Shown here in pieces: positions 32,984-41,217 of a stretch of 64,000 bases of DNA. Position 1 is the first letter of the stretch, and each line of letters opens with the position of its first letter. The position numbers were made by a program, and so were the translations under genes. The DNA is taken from NCBI RefSeq assembly GCF_000397205.1, contig NC_021237.1:1861001-1925000 (forward strand), read 5' to 3'. The notes beneath the pieces are model-generated. The model saw only the letters and a list, made by a program, of their open reading frames with translations. It was not told the origin of the DNA and made no database searches. The DNA comes from Pseudomonas protegens CHA0. GTDB lineage: Bacteria > Pseudomonadota > Gammaproteobacteria > Pseudomonadales > Pseudomonadaceae.

Positions 32984-35275
32984 ATGAGCTTCGGCGCCGA
33001 TGAAGAGATCCTTCAGGATTTCCTGGTTGAGGCCGGCGAGATTCTAGAGCAACTGTCCGAACAACTGGTCGAGCTGGAAAGCCGGCCGGATGATGCGGAT
33101 TTGCTCAATGCAATTTTTCGCGGTTTTCACACTGTTAAAGGGGGCGCCGGCTTCCTCCAGCTCAATGAGCTGGTGGAGTGCTGCCACATCGCCGAGAACG
33201 TCTTCGACATCCTGCGCAAGGGTGAGCGGCGAGTCGACTCGGAACTGATGGACGTGGTGCTTGAAGCTCTGGACGCGGTGAACGGCATGTTCAGCCAGGT
33301 CCGTGAGCGCACCGAAATCACCGCTGCCACACCGGAGTTGCTGGCGGCCCTGGCGCGCCTGGCCGAACCTGCCGGTGCCGAGCCTGCAGCACCTGCTGTG
33401 GAAGAGGTGGTTGAGCCGGTTGCCGAGCCTGTGGCTGAAGAAAGCCCGGCAGGGGACATCACCGATAACGAATTCGAGCTGTTGCTCGACTCGCTGAATG
33501 CCGCCAAGGCCGAAGCCGAAGCAGCGCCTGCCGCCGCACCTGCGGCCCAGGGCGAGCCGGCCAGCGATGAAATCACCGACGCCGAGTTCGAATCCCTGCT
33601 CGATCAGTTGCACGGCAAGGGCCAGTTCGCCCCGGATGCCGTGGCACCGGCCGCGGCCAGTGCCACCAGTGGTGCGGCTGGCGCAGGTGATGAGATCACC
33701 GACGATGAATTCGAAGCATTGCTGGACCAGTTGCATGGCAAGGGCAACTTCGCCGTGGAGGCCCTGGATTCGGCCGTGGCGGCGGCGCCTGCCGCTCCTG
33801 CCGCAGCCGCACCAAGCGCAGCCGCAGCCGGCAGCGACCTGATCACCGATCACGAATTCGAATCCCTGCTGGATGAGTTGCACGGCAAGGGCAAATTCTC
33901 CGAAACCCCGGGTGCGGCCAAGCCAGCCGCGGCCACTGCGGCTCCGGCTGCGGCGGCCACTGCTGCCGTCGCCAAGCCGGCGGCGAAGAAGCCCGAGCCC
34001 AAGGCCGAGGCGCCGAAAGCTGCTCCTGCTCCTGCTCCTGCTGCGGCCCCGGCCCCGGCTCGCGCCGCCGCTGCGGCCCCGCCGGCGGAAAAGCCTGCCA
34101 GCGAAGCGGAAACCACGGTGCGTGTCGATACCGCGCGCCTGGACGAAATCATGAACATGGTGGGCGAGCTGGTGCTGGTGCGTAACCGCCTGGTGCGCCT
34201 GGGCCTCAACAGCGGCGACGAAGCCATGTCCAAGGCCGTGTCGAACCTCGACGTGGTGACTGCCGACCTGCAGACCGCGGTGATGAAGACCCGCATGCAG
34301 CCGATCAAGAAGGTCTTCGGGCGCTTCCCGCGCCTGGTTCGCGACCTGGCCCGGCAGCTCAAGAAAGAGATCAACCTGGAGCTGGTGGGGGAAGAAACCG
34401 ACCTCGACAAGAACCTGGTAGAAGCCCTGGCCGACCCGCTGGTGCACTTGGTGCGCAACGCGGTGGACCACGGCATCGAATCGCCGGAAGAGCGCGAAGC
34501 CTCGGGCAAGTCCCGTGGCGGCAAGGTGGTACTGGCGGCGGAACAGGAAGGCGACCACATCCTGCTGTCGATCTCCGATGACGGCAAGGGCATGGACCCG
34601 AACGTGTTGCGCGCCATCGCCGTCAAGCGCGGCGTGATGGACAAGGACGCCGCCGACCGCCTGAGCGATACCGAGTGCTACAACCTGATCTTTGCCCCGG
34701 GCTTCTCCACCAAGACCGAGATTTCCGATGTGTCCGGTCGCGGTGTGGGCATGGACGTGGTGAAGACCAAGATTTCCCAGCTCAATGGTTCGATCAACAT
34801 CTATTCGACCAAGGGCCAGGGCTCGAAGATCGTCATCAAGGTGCCGTTGACCCTGGCGATCATGCCGACCCTGATGGTCATGCTCGGCAACCAGGCATTC
34901 GCTTTCCCGCTGGTCAACGTCAACGAGATCTTCCACCTCGACCTGTCGCGCACCAACGTGGTGGACGGCCAGGAAGTGGTGATCGTGCGCGACAAGGCGT
35001 TGCCCCTGTTCTACCTCAAACGCTGGCTGGTCAGTTCCGCCGCTCATGAAGAGCAGCGCGAGGGCCACGTAGTGATCCTTTCGGTGGGTACCCAGCGGAT
35101 CGGCTTCGTCGTCGATCAACTGGTGGGCCAGGAAGAAGTGGTCATCAAGCCCTTGGGCAAAATGCTTCAGGGAACCCCGGGCATGTCCGGCGCCACCATT
35201 ACCGGTGACGGCCGCATTGCTCTGATCCTCGATGTTCCGAGCATGCTCAAGCGTTACGCCGCACGGCGTATTTGA
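32984..35275 (+). CDS. cheA: Chemotaxis histidine kinase CheA
   Basis: CheA (763 aa) is the array kinase that phosphorylates CheY and CheB. The P1 Hpt domain has its histidine at H49 ([10 protein letters not shown]). A linker of about 240 residues, rich in Ala and Pro, carries four copies of a motif like ITDxEFExLLDxLHGKGxF at about residues 158-172, 196-215, 236-256 and 285-305. The dimerisation, ATPase ([12 protein letters not shown]) and CheW-like domains follow. The linker repeats are the unusual part and may bind ParP or another partner (inference). Confidence 0.96.
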   Translation: MSFGADEEILQDFLVEAGEILEQLSEQLVELESRPDDADLLNAIFRGFHTVKGGAGFLQLNELVECCHIAENVFDILRKGERRVDSELMDVVLEALDAVNGMFSQVRERTEITAATPELLAALARLAEPAGAEPAAPAVEEVVEPVAEPVAEESPAGDITDNEFELLLDSLNAAKAEAEAAPAAAPAAQGEPASDEITDAEFESLLDQLHGKGQFAPDAVAPAAASATSGAAGAGDEITDDEFEALLDQLHGKGNFAVEALDSAVAAAPAAPAAAAPSAAAAGSDLITDHEFESLLDELHGKGKFSETPGAAKPAAATAAPAAAATAAVAKPAAKKPEPKAEAPKAAPAPAPAAAPAPARAAAAAPPAEKPASEAETTVRVDTARLDEIMNMVGELVLVRNRLVRLGLNSGDEAMSKAVSNLDVVTADLQTAVMKTRMQPIKKVFGRFPRLVRDLARQLKKEINLELVGEETDLDKNLVEALADPLVHLVRNAVDHGIESPEEREASGKSRGGKVVLAAEQEGDHILLSISDDGKGMDPNVLRAIAVKRGVMDKDAADRLSDTECYNLIFAPGFSTKTEISDVSGRGVGMDVVKTKISQLNGSINIYSTKGQGSKIVIKVPLTLAIMPTLMVMLGNQAFAFPLVNVNEIFHLDLSRTNVVDGQEVVIVRDKALPLFYLKRWLVSSAAHEEQREGHVVILSVGTQRIGFVVDQLVGQEEVVIKPLGKMLQGTPGMSGATITGDGRIALILDVPSMLKRYAARRI
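33455..33898 (+). repeat. Four-copy coding repeat in the CheA linker
   Basis: Copies lie at 33455-33499 (short, lacking the HGKG end), 33569-33628, 33689-33751 and 33836-33898, separated by Ala/Pro-rich spacers of about 20-30 residues. Each encodes an acidic, probably helical peptide with consensus ITDxEFExLLDxLHGKGxF. The protein motif is better conserved than the spacers, which suggests selection for a binding element rather than recent DNA duplication. Confidence 0.85.
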
Positions 35276-35322
35276 TTCGGCGGGGAGGGGCGGTTGGCCT
35301 CGCCCCACCTAACGGAGTGTTT

Positions 35323-36444
35323 ATGGCAGTCAAAGTCCTGGTGGTGGACGATTCGGGTTTTTTCCGCCGCCGCGTCTCGGAAATTCTTTCAGCGGATTCG
35401 AATATCCAGGTCGTCGGCACGGCGACCAATGGTAAAGAGGCGATCGATCAGGCCCTGGCGCTCAAGCCGGACGTGATCACCATGGACTACGAGATGCCGA
35501 TGATGGATGGCATCACCGCAGTGCGGCACATCATGCAGCGCTGCCCGACGCCGGTCCTGATGTTCTCCTCCCTGACCCACGAAGGCGCCCGAGTGACCCT
35601 CGATGCGCTGGATGCCGGGGCGGTGGACTTTCTGCCGAAGAACTTCGAGGACATCTCGCGCAATCCCGAGAAGGTCAAGCAGTTGCTGTGCGAGAAGGTC
35701 CACAGTATCTCGCGCAGCAATCGGCGCTTCAGCAGCTACAGTGCTCCAGCACCGCAGCCGGCGAGTGCTCCGGCACCTGCTCCTTCGAGCTTCGCCAGTT
35801 CGCGCTCGCCAGCTCCCGCACCGGCTCCGGCCCGCGCAGCGGCGCCGGCGGCCAGTGCGAATTCGCCGGCACCCAAGCGCAAGGCCTACAAGCTGGTGGC
35901 CATTGGTACGTCCACAGGCGGCCCGGTGGCGCTGCAGCGGGTCCTGACCCAGCTGCCGGCCAACTTCCCGGCCCCCATCGTCTTGATCCAGCATATGCCG
36001 GCGGCCTTCACCAAAGCCTTTGCCGAGCGTCTGGACAAGCTCTGCCGCATCAGTGTCAAGGAAGCCGAGGATGGCGACATCCTGCGTCCAGGCCTGGCGC
36101 TGCTGGCGCCTGGCGGCAAGCAGATGATGGTCGACGGTCGCGGTGCGGTGAAGATTCTCCCGGGCGATGAGCGCTTGAACTACAAGCCGTGCGTGGATAT
36201 CACCTTCGGCTCTGCGGCCAAGTCCTACAGCGACAAAGTTCTGGCGGTGGTGCTCACCGGCATGGGCGCCGACGGTCGTGAAGGCGCGCGTCTGCTCAAA
36301 CAGGGCGGCAGTGCGGTATGGGCCCAGGACGAGGCCAGCTGTGTGATCTATGGCATGCCAATGGCCATCGTCAAGGCCAACCTGGCGGATGCGGTGTACA
36401 GCCTGGACGACATCGGCCGACACCTGGTCGAGGCCTGTCTCTGA
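35323..36444 (+). CDS. cheB: Chemotaxis methylesterase CheB
   Basis: CheB (373 aa) demethylates and deamidates chemoreceptors. A receiver domain (VLVVDDSGF; acceptor in [12 protein letters not shown]) is joined by an Ala/Pro/Ser linker (about residues 140-190) to the methylesterase domain with Ser in GTSTGGP, His in [10 protein letters not shown] and Asp in [10 protein letters not shown] chose the ATG at 35323 after ACGGAG; an upstream in-frame start would overlap cheA and add 17 unrelated residues. The stop overlaps motC by one base. Confidence 0.95.
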   Translation: MAVKVLVVDDSGFFRRRVSEILSADSNIQVVGTATNGKEAIDQALALKPDVITMDYEMPMMDGITAVRHIMQRCPTPVLMFSSLTHEGARVTLDALDAGAVDFLPKNFEDISRNPEKVKQLLCEKVHSISRSNRRFSSYSAPAPQPASAPAPAPSSFASSRSPAPAPAPARAAAPAASANSPAPKRKAYKLVAIGTSTGGPVALQRVLTQLPANFPAPIVLIQHMPAAFTKAFAERLDKLCRISVKEAEDGDILRPGLALLAPGGKQMMVDGRGAVKILPGDERLNYKPCVDITFGSAAKSYSDKVLAVVLTGMGADGREGARLLKQGGSAVWAQDEASCVIYGMPMAIVKANLADAVYSLDDIGRHLVEACL

Positions 36445-37184
36445 TGGATGTGCTCAGCCTTATCGGGATCATCATGGCGTTTGTCGCCATCATCGGTGGC
36501 AACTACCTGGAGGGGGGGCACCTGTCGGCCCTGGCCAACGGTCCGGCGGCACTGATCGTGCTCGGCGGGACCATCGGCGCGGCACTGCTGCAGTCGCCGC
36601 TGAGCGCCTTCAAACGGGCCATGCAGATCCTTGCCTGGATCCTGTTCCCGCCCCGGGTCGATCTGCCGGGCGGCATCGACCGGGTGGTCAACTGGAGCCT
36701 CACCGCGCGCAAGGAAGGCCTGCTGGGCCTGGAAGGCGTGGCGGATGCCGAGCCTGACAGTTATGCGCGCAAGGGCTTGCAGTTGCTGGTGGACGGTGCC
36801 GAACCCGAAGCCATCCGCAGCATTCTCGAAGTGGATTTCTATACCCAGGAAAGTCGTGATATCGAGGCCGCCAAGGTGTTCGAGAGCATGGGCGGCTATG
36901 CGCCGACCATCGGCATCATCGGCGCGGTAATGGGGCTGATCCACGTGATGGGCAACCTGGCCGATCCATCCCAGCTGGGTAGCGGCATCGCCGTGGCCTT
37001 CGTCGCCACTATCTATGGGGTGGCCAGTGCCAACCTGGTGCTGCTGCCGATCGCCGCCAAGCTGAAATCCGTTGCCTTGCGCCAGTCGCGTTACCGGGAA
37101 ATGCTCCTCGAAGGCATCCTGTCGATCGCCGAAGGCGAAAACCCCCGCTCCATCGAGCTGAAGCTGCAAGGCTTCATGGACTGA
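36444..37184 (+). CDS. motC: Flagellar stator protein MotC (MotA family)
   Basis: MotC (246 aa) is the MotA-type proton-channel subunit of the second Pseudomonas stator. Four membrane segments are visible: two near the N-terminus (LIGIIMAFVAIIGGNY; AALIVLGGTIGAALL) and two after the cytoplasmic loop (APTIGIIGAVMGLIHVM; AVAFVATIYGVASANLVLL). It starts at the cheB stop and motD begins 2 bases after its own. Confidence 0.94.
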   Translation: MDVLSLIGIIMAFVAIIGGNYLEGGHLSALANGPAALIVLGGTIGAALLQSPLSAFKRAMQILAWILFPPRVDLPGGIDRVVNWSLTARKEGLLGLEGVADAEPDSYARKGLQLLVDGAEPEAIRSILEVDFYTQESRDIEAAKVFESMGGYAPTIGIIGAVMGLIHVMGNLADPSQLGSGIAVAFVATIYGVASANLVLLPIAAKLKSVALRQSRYREMLLEGILSIAEGENPRSIELKLQGFMD

Positions 37185-37186
37185 TT

Positions 37187-38071
37187 ATGGCCCGTCGTCG
37201 CCAGCAAGAAGAACACGTCAACCATGAGCGCTGGTTGGTTTCCTACGCCGACTTCATTACCTTGCTGTTCGCGTTTTTCGTGGTCATGTACTCGATTTCC
37301 TCGATCAACGAGGGCAAGTACAAGGTCATTTCCGAAGCCTTGATCGGGGTCTTCACCGACTCCGATCGTAGCCTCAAGCCGATTCCCATCGGCGACGAGC
37401 GTCCCAAGACCGTGACCCCGGCCAAGCCCCTGGTCAAGGACAGCGACCAGACCGACGCCGGCATCGCCGGGGCCAGTGACCCGCTGAAAAGCATCGCCGA
37501 TGACATCAGCGCAGCCTTTGGCGACCTGATCAGCTCCAACCAGATGACCGTGCGCGGCAATGAACTGTGGGTGGAGATCGAACTCAACTCCAGCCTGCTG
37601 TTCGGCAGTGGCGATGCCATGCCCAGCGACCAGGCGTTCACCATCATCGACAAGGTGGCGAAGATCCTCAAACCCTTCGACAATCCGATCCATGTCGAGG
37701 GCTTCACCGACAACCTGCCGATCCAGACCGCGCAATACCCGACCAACTGGGAACTGTCCTCGGCCCGTTCGGCGAGCATCGTGCGCATGCTGGCGATGCA
37801 GGGGGTGAACCCGGCGCGCATGGCCTCGGTGGGCTACGGTGAGTTCCAGCCAGTGGCCAACAACGCCACCGCCGAAGGCCGGGCGCGCAATCGCCGGGTG
37901 GTGCTGGTGGTGTCGCGCAACCTGGATGTGCGCCGCAGCCTGACCGGTACCGGCACCGCCCATGCAACACCGGATGCGGCACTCAAGCGTGCTGGCACAC
38001 AAACTGCACCAACCCCGGTCAAAACGCCGGTACAGGGAAGCGCCGTCAATTCTCCGTCACCTGCTTTATAA
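37187..38071 (+). CDS. motD: Flagellar stator protein MotD (MotB family)
   Basis: MotD (294 aa) is the MotB-type partner of MotC. There is a short basic N-terminus and one membrane helix with the proton-accepting Asp in SYADFITLLFAFFVVMYS. The C-terminal OmpA-like peptidoglycan-binding domain includes VEGFTDNLPI and ARNRRVVLVV. Together with MotC it forms a stator active in swarming in P. aeruginosa. Confidence 0.94.
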   Translation: MARRRQQEEHVNHERWLVSYADFITLLFAFFVVMYSISSINEGKYKVISEALIGVFTDSDRSLKPIPIGDERPKTVTPAKPLVKDSDQTDAGIAGASDPLKSIADDISAAFGDLISSNQMTVRGNELWVEIELNSSLLFGSGDAMPSDQAFTIIDKVAKILKPFDNPIHVEGFTDNLPIQTAQYPTNWELSSARSASIVRMLAMQGVNPARMASVGYGEFQPVANNATAEGRARNRRVVLVVSRNLDVRRSLTGTGTAHATPDAALKRAGTQTAPTPVKTPVQGSAVNSPSPAL

Positions 38072-38121
38072 CTTAGCGCTATGTCTCGCCCCGCTGTGGC
38101 CGGGCGGGAGGAACCAACCGA

Positions 38122-38910
38122 ATGAGAGTCTGGGCAGTTGCCAATCAAAAGGGTGGTGTCGGTAAAACCACCAGTTCCATCGCTTTAGCCGGCTTGCTGG
38201 CCGAGGCGGGCAAGCGTGTGGTCGTGGTCGATCTCGACCCCCACGGCTCCATGACCAGCTACTTCGGCTATGACCCGGACAGCCTGGAGCACAGCAGCTA
38301 CGACCTGTTCCTGCACAAGGGCAATGTGCCCCAGGACCTGCCGGGCCAGTTGTTGCTGGGTACCAGCCACGAGCGTATTTCGCTGTTGCCGTCCAGCACC
38401 GCGCTGGCCACCCTGGAGCGCCAGTCGCCGGGGCAGAGCGGCCTGGGCCTGGTGATCGCCAAGAGCCTGGCGCAGCTGTGGCAGGATTTCGACTATGCGG
38501 TGATCGACAGCCCCCCGTTGCTCGGGGTGCTGATGGTCAACGCCCTGGCGGCCAGCCAGCAGTTGGTGATCCCGGTGCAGACCGAGCACCTGGCGGTCAA
38601 GGGCCTGGAGCGCATGGTCAATACCCTGGCCATGGTCAATCGCTCGCGCAAGCAACCCTTGCCGTTCACTATCGTGCCGACCCTGTTCGACCGCCGTACC
38701 CAGGCCTCCCTGGGCACCCTGCGGGTACTGCGGGACAAGTTTCCCGAGGAGATCTGGCAGGGCTACATTCCGGTGGATACCCGCCTGCGCGACGCCAGCC
38801 GGGCCGGGGTCACCCCTTCGCAATTCGATGGCAAGAGCCGCGGCGTACTGGCCTACAAGGCCTTGCTCAAGCACTTGCTGGCCCAGCAGCTCGTGGCGCA
38901 GGTGGCTTGA
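38122..38910 (+). CDS. parC: ParA-like chemotaxis array positioning ATPase ParC
   Basis: A 262-residue ParA/Soj-type ATPase with the deviant Walker A motif QKGGVGKTT and VVVDLDPHGS. In Vibrio and Pseudomonas the ParA homologue encoded between motD and cheW localises chemotaxis arrays to the pole and partitions them (ParC, with ParP). It differs in sequence and role from FleN, the other MinD/ParA-type protein of this cluster. Confidence 0.88.
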   Translation: MRVWAVANQKGGVGKTTSSIALAGLLAEAGKRVVVVDLDPHGSMTSYFGYDPDSLEHSSYDLFLHKGNVPQDLPGQLLLGTSHERISLLPSSTALATLERQSPGQSGLGLVIAKSLAQLWQDFDYAVIDSPPLLGVLMVNALAASQQLVIPVQTEHLAVKGLERMVNTLAMVNRSRKQPLPFTIVPTLFDRRTQASLGTLRVLRDKFPEEIWQGYIPVDTRLRDASRAGVTPSQFDGKSRGVLAYKALLKHLLAQQLVAQVA

Positions 38911-38923
38911 CGTGAAGCGTTAT

Positions 38924-38951
38924 TCAAGTCGCCACGCCGCCCGGCCGATAA
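38924..38951 (+). promoter_or_regulatory. Candidate sigma-28 (FliA) promoter before parP-cheW
   Basis: TCAAGTCG (38924-38931) and GCCGATAA (38944-38951) match the -35 and -10 elements of flagellar sigma-28 promoters with a 12-base spacer. A start near 38958 gives a 5' leader of about 25-37 bases to parP. FliA dependence of Pseudomonas chemotaxis operons is known; this internal site is predicted from sequence only. Confidence 0.55.
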
Positions 38952-38994
38952 CCCCTACAGGTCACTGTATCGGGGTTTTAGCGTGGGCATCCTC

Positions 38995-39873
38995 ATGAAC
39001 CGTCCTCTGGATATAAAGAGCCGGCCGCAGTTGGCGCTGCAGTCGTACCTGGACGCTTTGCTGCAGGACGCCACCGACGAGGAGTTGCTGCCACCGCCGC
39101 CGATCCCGGTGCCCGCCCCGGTAGTGGTCGAAGCCTCCAGTGAAGTGCTGGATGAATTCCAGGCCGCGGTACTGGAAGAGCAGGCCCGTGACGCCGAGCT
39201 CCAGCAGCACTCGGCGCCTGCGGTTGCTGCGCCAGAGCCCGTTGCCACCCCGGTGCTGGAAGCGCCGGAGCCCATGCCAAGCACCCTCTCGCCCGTGGTG
39301 CCGATGCTCCAGGCCCTGGTGCCGCCCGTGGTGGAAGTGCACTTGCCGCCGAGCAATACACCGCCTCCGGTCACCGGCAGCGATCGTCCCGCCTGGGCGG
39401 CAGAGCCGTTCGAGTGCCTGTTGTTCGATGTCGCGGGCCTGACCCTGGCGGTGCCCCTGGTATGCCTGGGCTCGATCTATTCCCTGGCCGGGCAGGAGCT
39501 GACGCCGCTGTTCGGCCAGCCGGAATGGTTCCTCGGTATCCTGCCGAGCCAGGCTGGCAACCTGAAGGTGCTGGATACCGCACGCTGGGTCATGCCGGAT
39601 CGCTACCGCGACGATTTCCGCCAGGGCCTGCAGTACGTGATCTCGGTCCAGGGCTATGAGTGGGGGCTGGCGGTGCATCAGGTCAGCCGCTCGCTGCGCC
39701 TGGACCCCAATGAAATCAAGTGGCGCAGTCACCGTGGCCAACGCCCGTGGCTGGCCGGCACGGTGATTGAACATATGTGCGCCTTGCTCGATGTTGCCGA
39801 ACTGGCGGAATTGATCGCCACCGGTGGCGCCAAGCAGATGGCGATCAGTCAAGCGGCCCACAAGCCGAAGTAA
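38995..39873 (+). CDS. parP: CheW-domain array protein ParP
   Basis: About 292 aa from the ATG at 38995 (a GTG at 38983 gives 296). A Pro/Ala/Glu-rich N-terminal part (residues 30-130) is followed by a CheW-like domain (ECLLFDVAGLTLAVPLVCLGSI). This architecture and the position between parC and cheW fit ParP. In Vibrio, ParP binds ParC, CheA and chemoreceptors and stabilises polar arrays. The CheA linker repeats are possible partners (inference). Confidence 0.82.
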   Translation: MNRPLDIKSRPQLALQSYLDALLQDATDEELLPPPPIPVPAPVVVEASSEVLDEFQAAVLEEQARDAELQQHSAPAVAAPEPVATPVLEAPEPMPSTLSPVVPMLQALVPPVVEVHLPPSNTPPPVTGSDRPAWAAEPFECLLFDVAGLTLAVPLVCLGSIYSLAGQELTPLFGQPEWFLGILPSQAGNLKVLDTARWVMPDRYRDDFRQGLQYVISVQGYEWGLAVHQVSRSLRLDPNEIKWRSHRGQRPWLAGTVIEHMCALLDVAELAELIATGGAKQMAISQAAHKPK

Positions 39874-39952
39874 ACCAACAACAGGCCGCGTCCGTCGGGC
39901 GTGGCCACACAGAACACACGCCGTTTTCAACGGTTATTTGAGGGGTCAGGGT

Positions 39953-40435
39953 ATGAATAAGTCGTCGTCTGCACAGGGTTCCGAAGATCCGATCCTGCAA
40001 TGGGTCACCTTCAAGCTGGATAACGAGTCCTACGGCATCAACGTGATGCGGGTCCAGGAAGTGCTGCGCTACACCGAGATCGCTCCGGTGCCGGGCGCAC
40101 CCAGCTACGTGCTGGGGATCATCAACCTGCGCGGCAACGTGGTGACCGTGATCGATACCCGCCAGCGCTTCGGCCTGGTGCCGACCGAAGTCAACGACAA
40201 CACCCGGATCGTCATCATCGAAGCCGACAAGCAAGTGGTCGGGATCATGGTGGACAGCGTCGCCGAAGTGGTTTACCTGCGCCAGTCGGAAGTCGAGACC
40301 GCGCCGAACGTCGGCAACGAAGAGTCGGCCAAGTTCATCCAGGGCGTGTGCAACAAGAACGGCGAACTGCTGATTCTGGTTGAGCTGGACAAGATGATGA
40401 GCGAAGAGGAATGGTCGGAACTGGAGAGTATCTGA
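39953..40435 (+). CDS. cheW: Chemotaxis coupling protein CheW
   Basis: CheW (160 aa) links chemoreceptors to CheA. The CheW fold is clear: QWVTFKLDNESYGINVMRVQ, then the conserved YVLGIINLRGNVVTVIDTRQRF. The ATG at 39953 follows AGGGG; upstream in-frame sequence lies in the parP end and is not CheW-like. The next gene starts at the base after the stop. Confidence 0.96.
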   Translation: MNKSSSAQGSEDPILQWVTFKLDNESYGINVMRVQEVLRYTEIAPVPGAPSYVLGIINLRGNVVTVIDTRQRFGLVPTEVNDNTRIVIIEADKQVVGIMVDSVAEVVYLRQSEVETAPNVGNEESAKFIQGVCNKNGELLILVELDKMMSEEEWSELESI

Positions 40436-40828
40436 TTGATCCTCGAGGTAGCGGTAATTGTCCTGGCGATCCTCTGGGTCGCCACTCTGGCTCTGTTCCT
40501 GTCCTACACCCGCAACCAGCGGCAGATTGCTGCCCAGCAGGCTGAGGGTGACGCCGTGCGCGACCAGCGGATCAAGGAGCTGGCCAAGCGCGTCGACCAT
40601 TACCAGAGCGGTACGGTGCGCATGGGCGAGGACCTGCACGAGTTGCGAGCTGTGGTAGCGCCTTTGCCGGACAAGCTGGCCCAGCTGGAGCAGCGTGACC
40701 CTTCCAGCCTGTCGTTCGCCCAGGCCGCGCGCCTGGTGGGCATGGGCGCCAGCGTCGACGAGCTGACCCAGTCCTGCGGCCTCACCCAGGCCGAAGCGGA
40801 GCTGGTCAGCAAGCTGCACAAAGGCTGA
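40436..40828 (+). CDS. DUF2802-type small membrane-anchored protein
   Basis: A 130-residue protein starting with TTG immediately after the cheW stop. One N-terminal membrane helix (ILEVAVIVLAILWVATLALFL) is followed by a charged coiled-coil-like region. The C-terminal helical motif (AARLVGMGASVDELTQSCGL) resembles DUF2802 proteins, which always accompany cheW in Pseudomonas. The function is not known to me. Confidence 0.78.
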   Translation: MILEVAVIVLAILWVATLALFLSYTRNQRQIAAQQAEGDAVRDQRIKELAKRVDHYQSGTVRMGEDLHELRAVVAPLPDKLAQLEQRDPSSLSFAQAARLVGMGASVDELTQSCGLTQAEAELVSKLHKG

Positions 40829-40887
40829 TGTAGCCGCGAACGCCCGCTGCAAAAAGGCCCCTGGGGCCCTCATGCGGCCGGGCTGTA

Positions 40888-41217
40888 TCAGTAATCGTCG
40901 CCGCGTTCGGTGACGTCCTTCTCCAGTTCCGCCCGTTGCGGATCATGCCCCGCCGGGAACTTGCCCTTGAGGTTCCAGGCGAAGGCGATGATCTCGGCGA
41001 TGGTCCGGTACAGCTCCGGCGGAATGCTCTCGCCCAGTTCCAGTCGCGCCAGTAGCTTCACCAGCTCGGCGTTCTCGTAGATCGGTACTTCATAGTCCCG
41101 GGCAATCTTCAGGATGGCTTCGGCCAGTTCGTCATCGCCCTTGGCGGTGAGGGTCGGAGCTTGCTGGCCATCGTATTTGAGGGCGATGGCCTGGCGTGGT
41201 GGCGGAGAGTGCTTCAT
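40888..41217 (-). CDS. FlhB C-terminal-domain-like protein (FlhX/YlqH type)
   Basis: A 109-residue stand-alone version of the FlhB/EscU cytoplasmic C-terminal domain (QAIALKYDGQQAP, then YEVPIYENAELVKLLARLELGESIPPELY). It has no membrane segments and no NPTH motif: it begins about where the cleaved FlhB fragment would. Its ATG overlaps the stop of the FliK-like gene (ATGA), so the two are coupled. FlhX of Helicobacter and YlqH of Bacillus are comparable. It may influence the export switch; untested here. The start at 41217 was chosen over one at 41286 inside the neighbour. Confidence 0.8.
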   Translation of the reverse strand: MKHSPPPRQAIALKYDGQQAPTLTAKGDDELAEAILKIARDYEVPIYENAELVKLLARLELGESIPPELYRTIAEIIAFAWNLKGKFPAGHDPQRAELEKDVTERGDDY

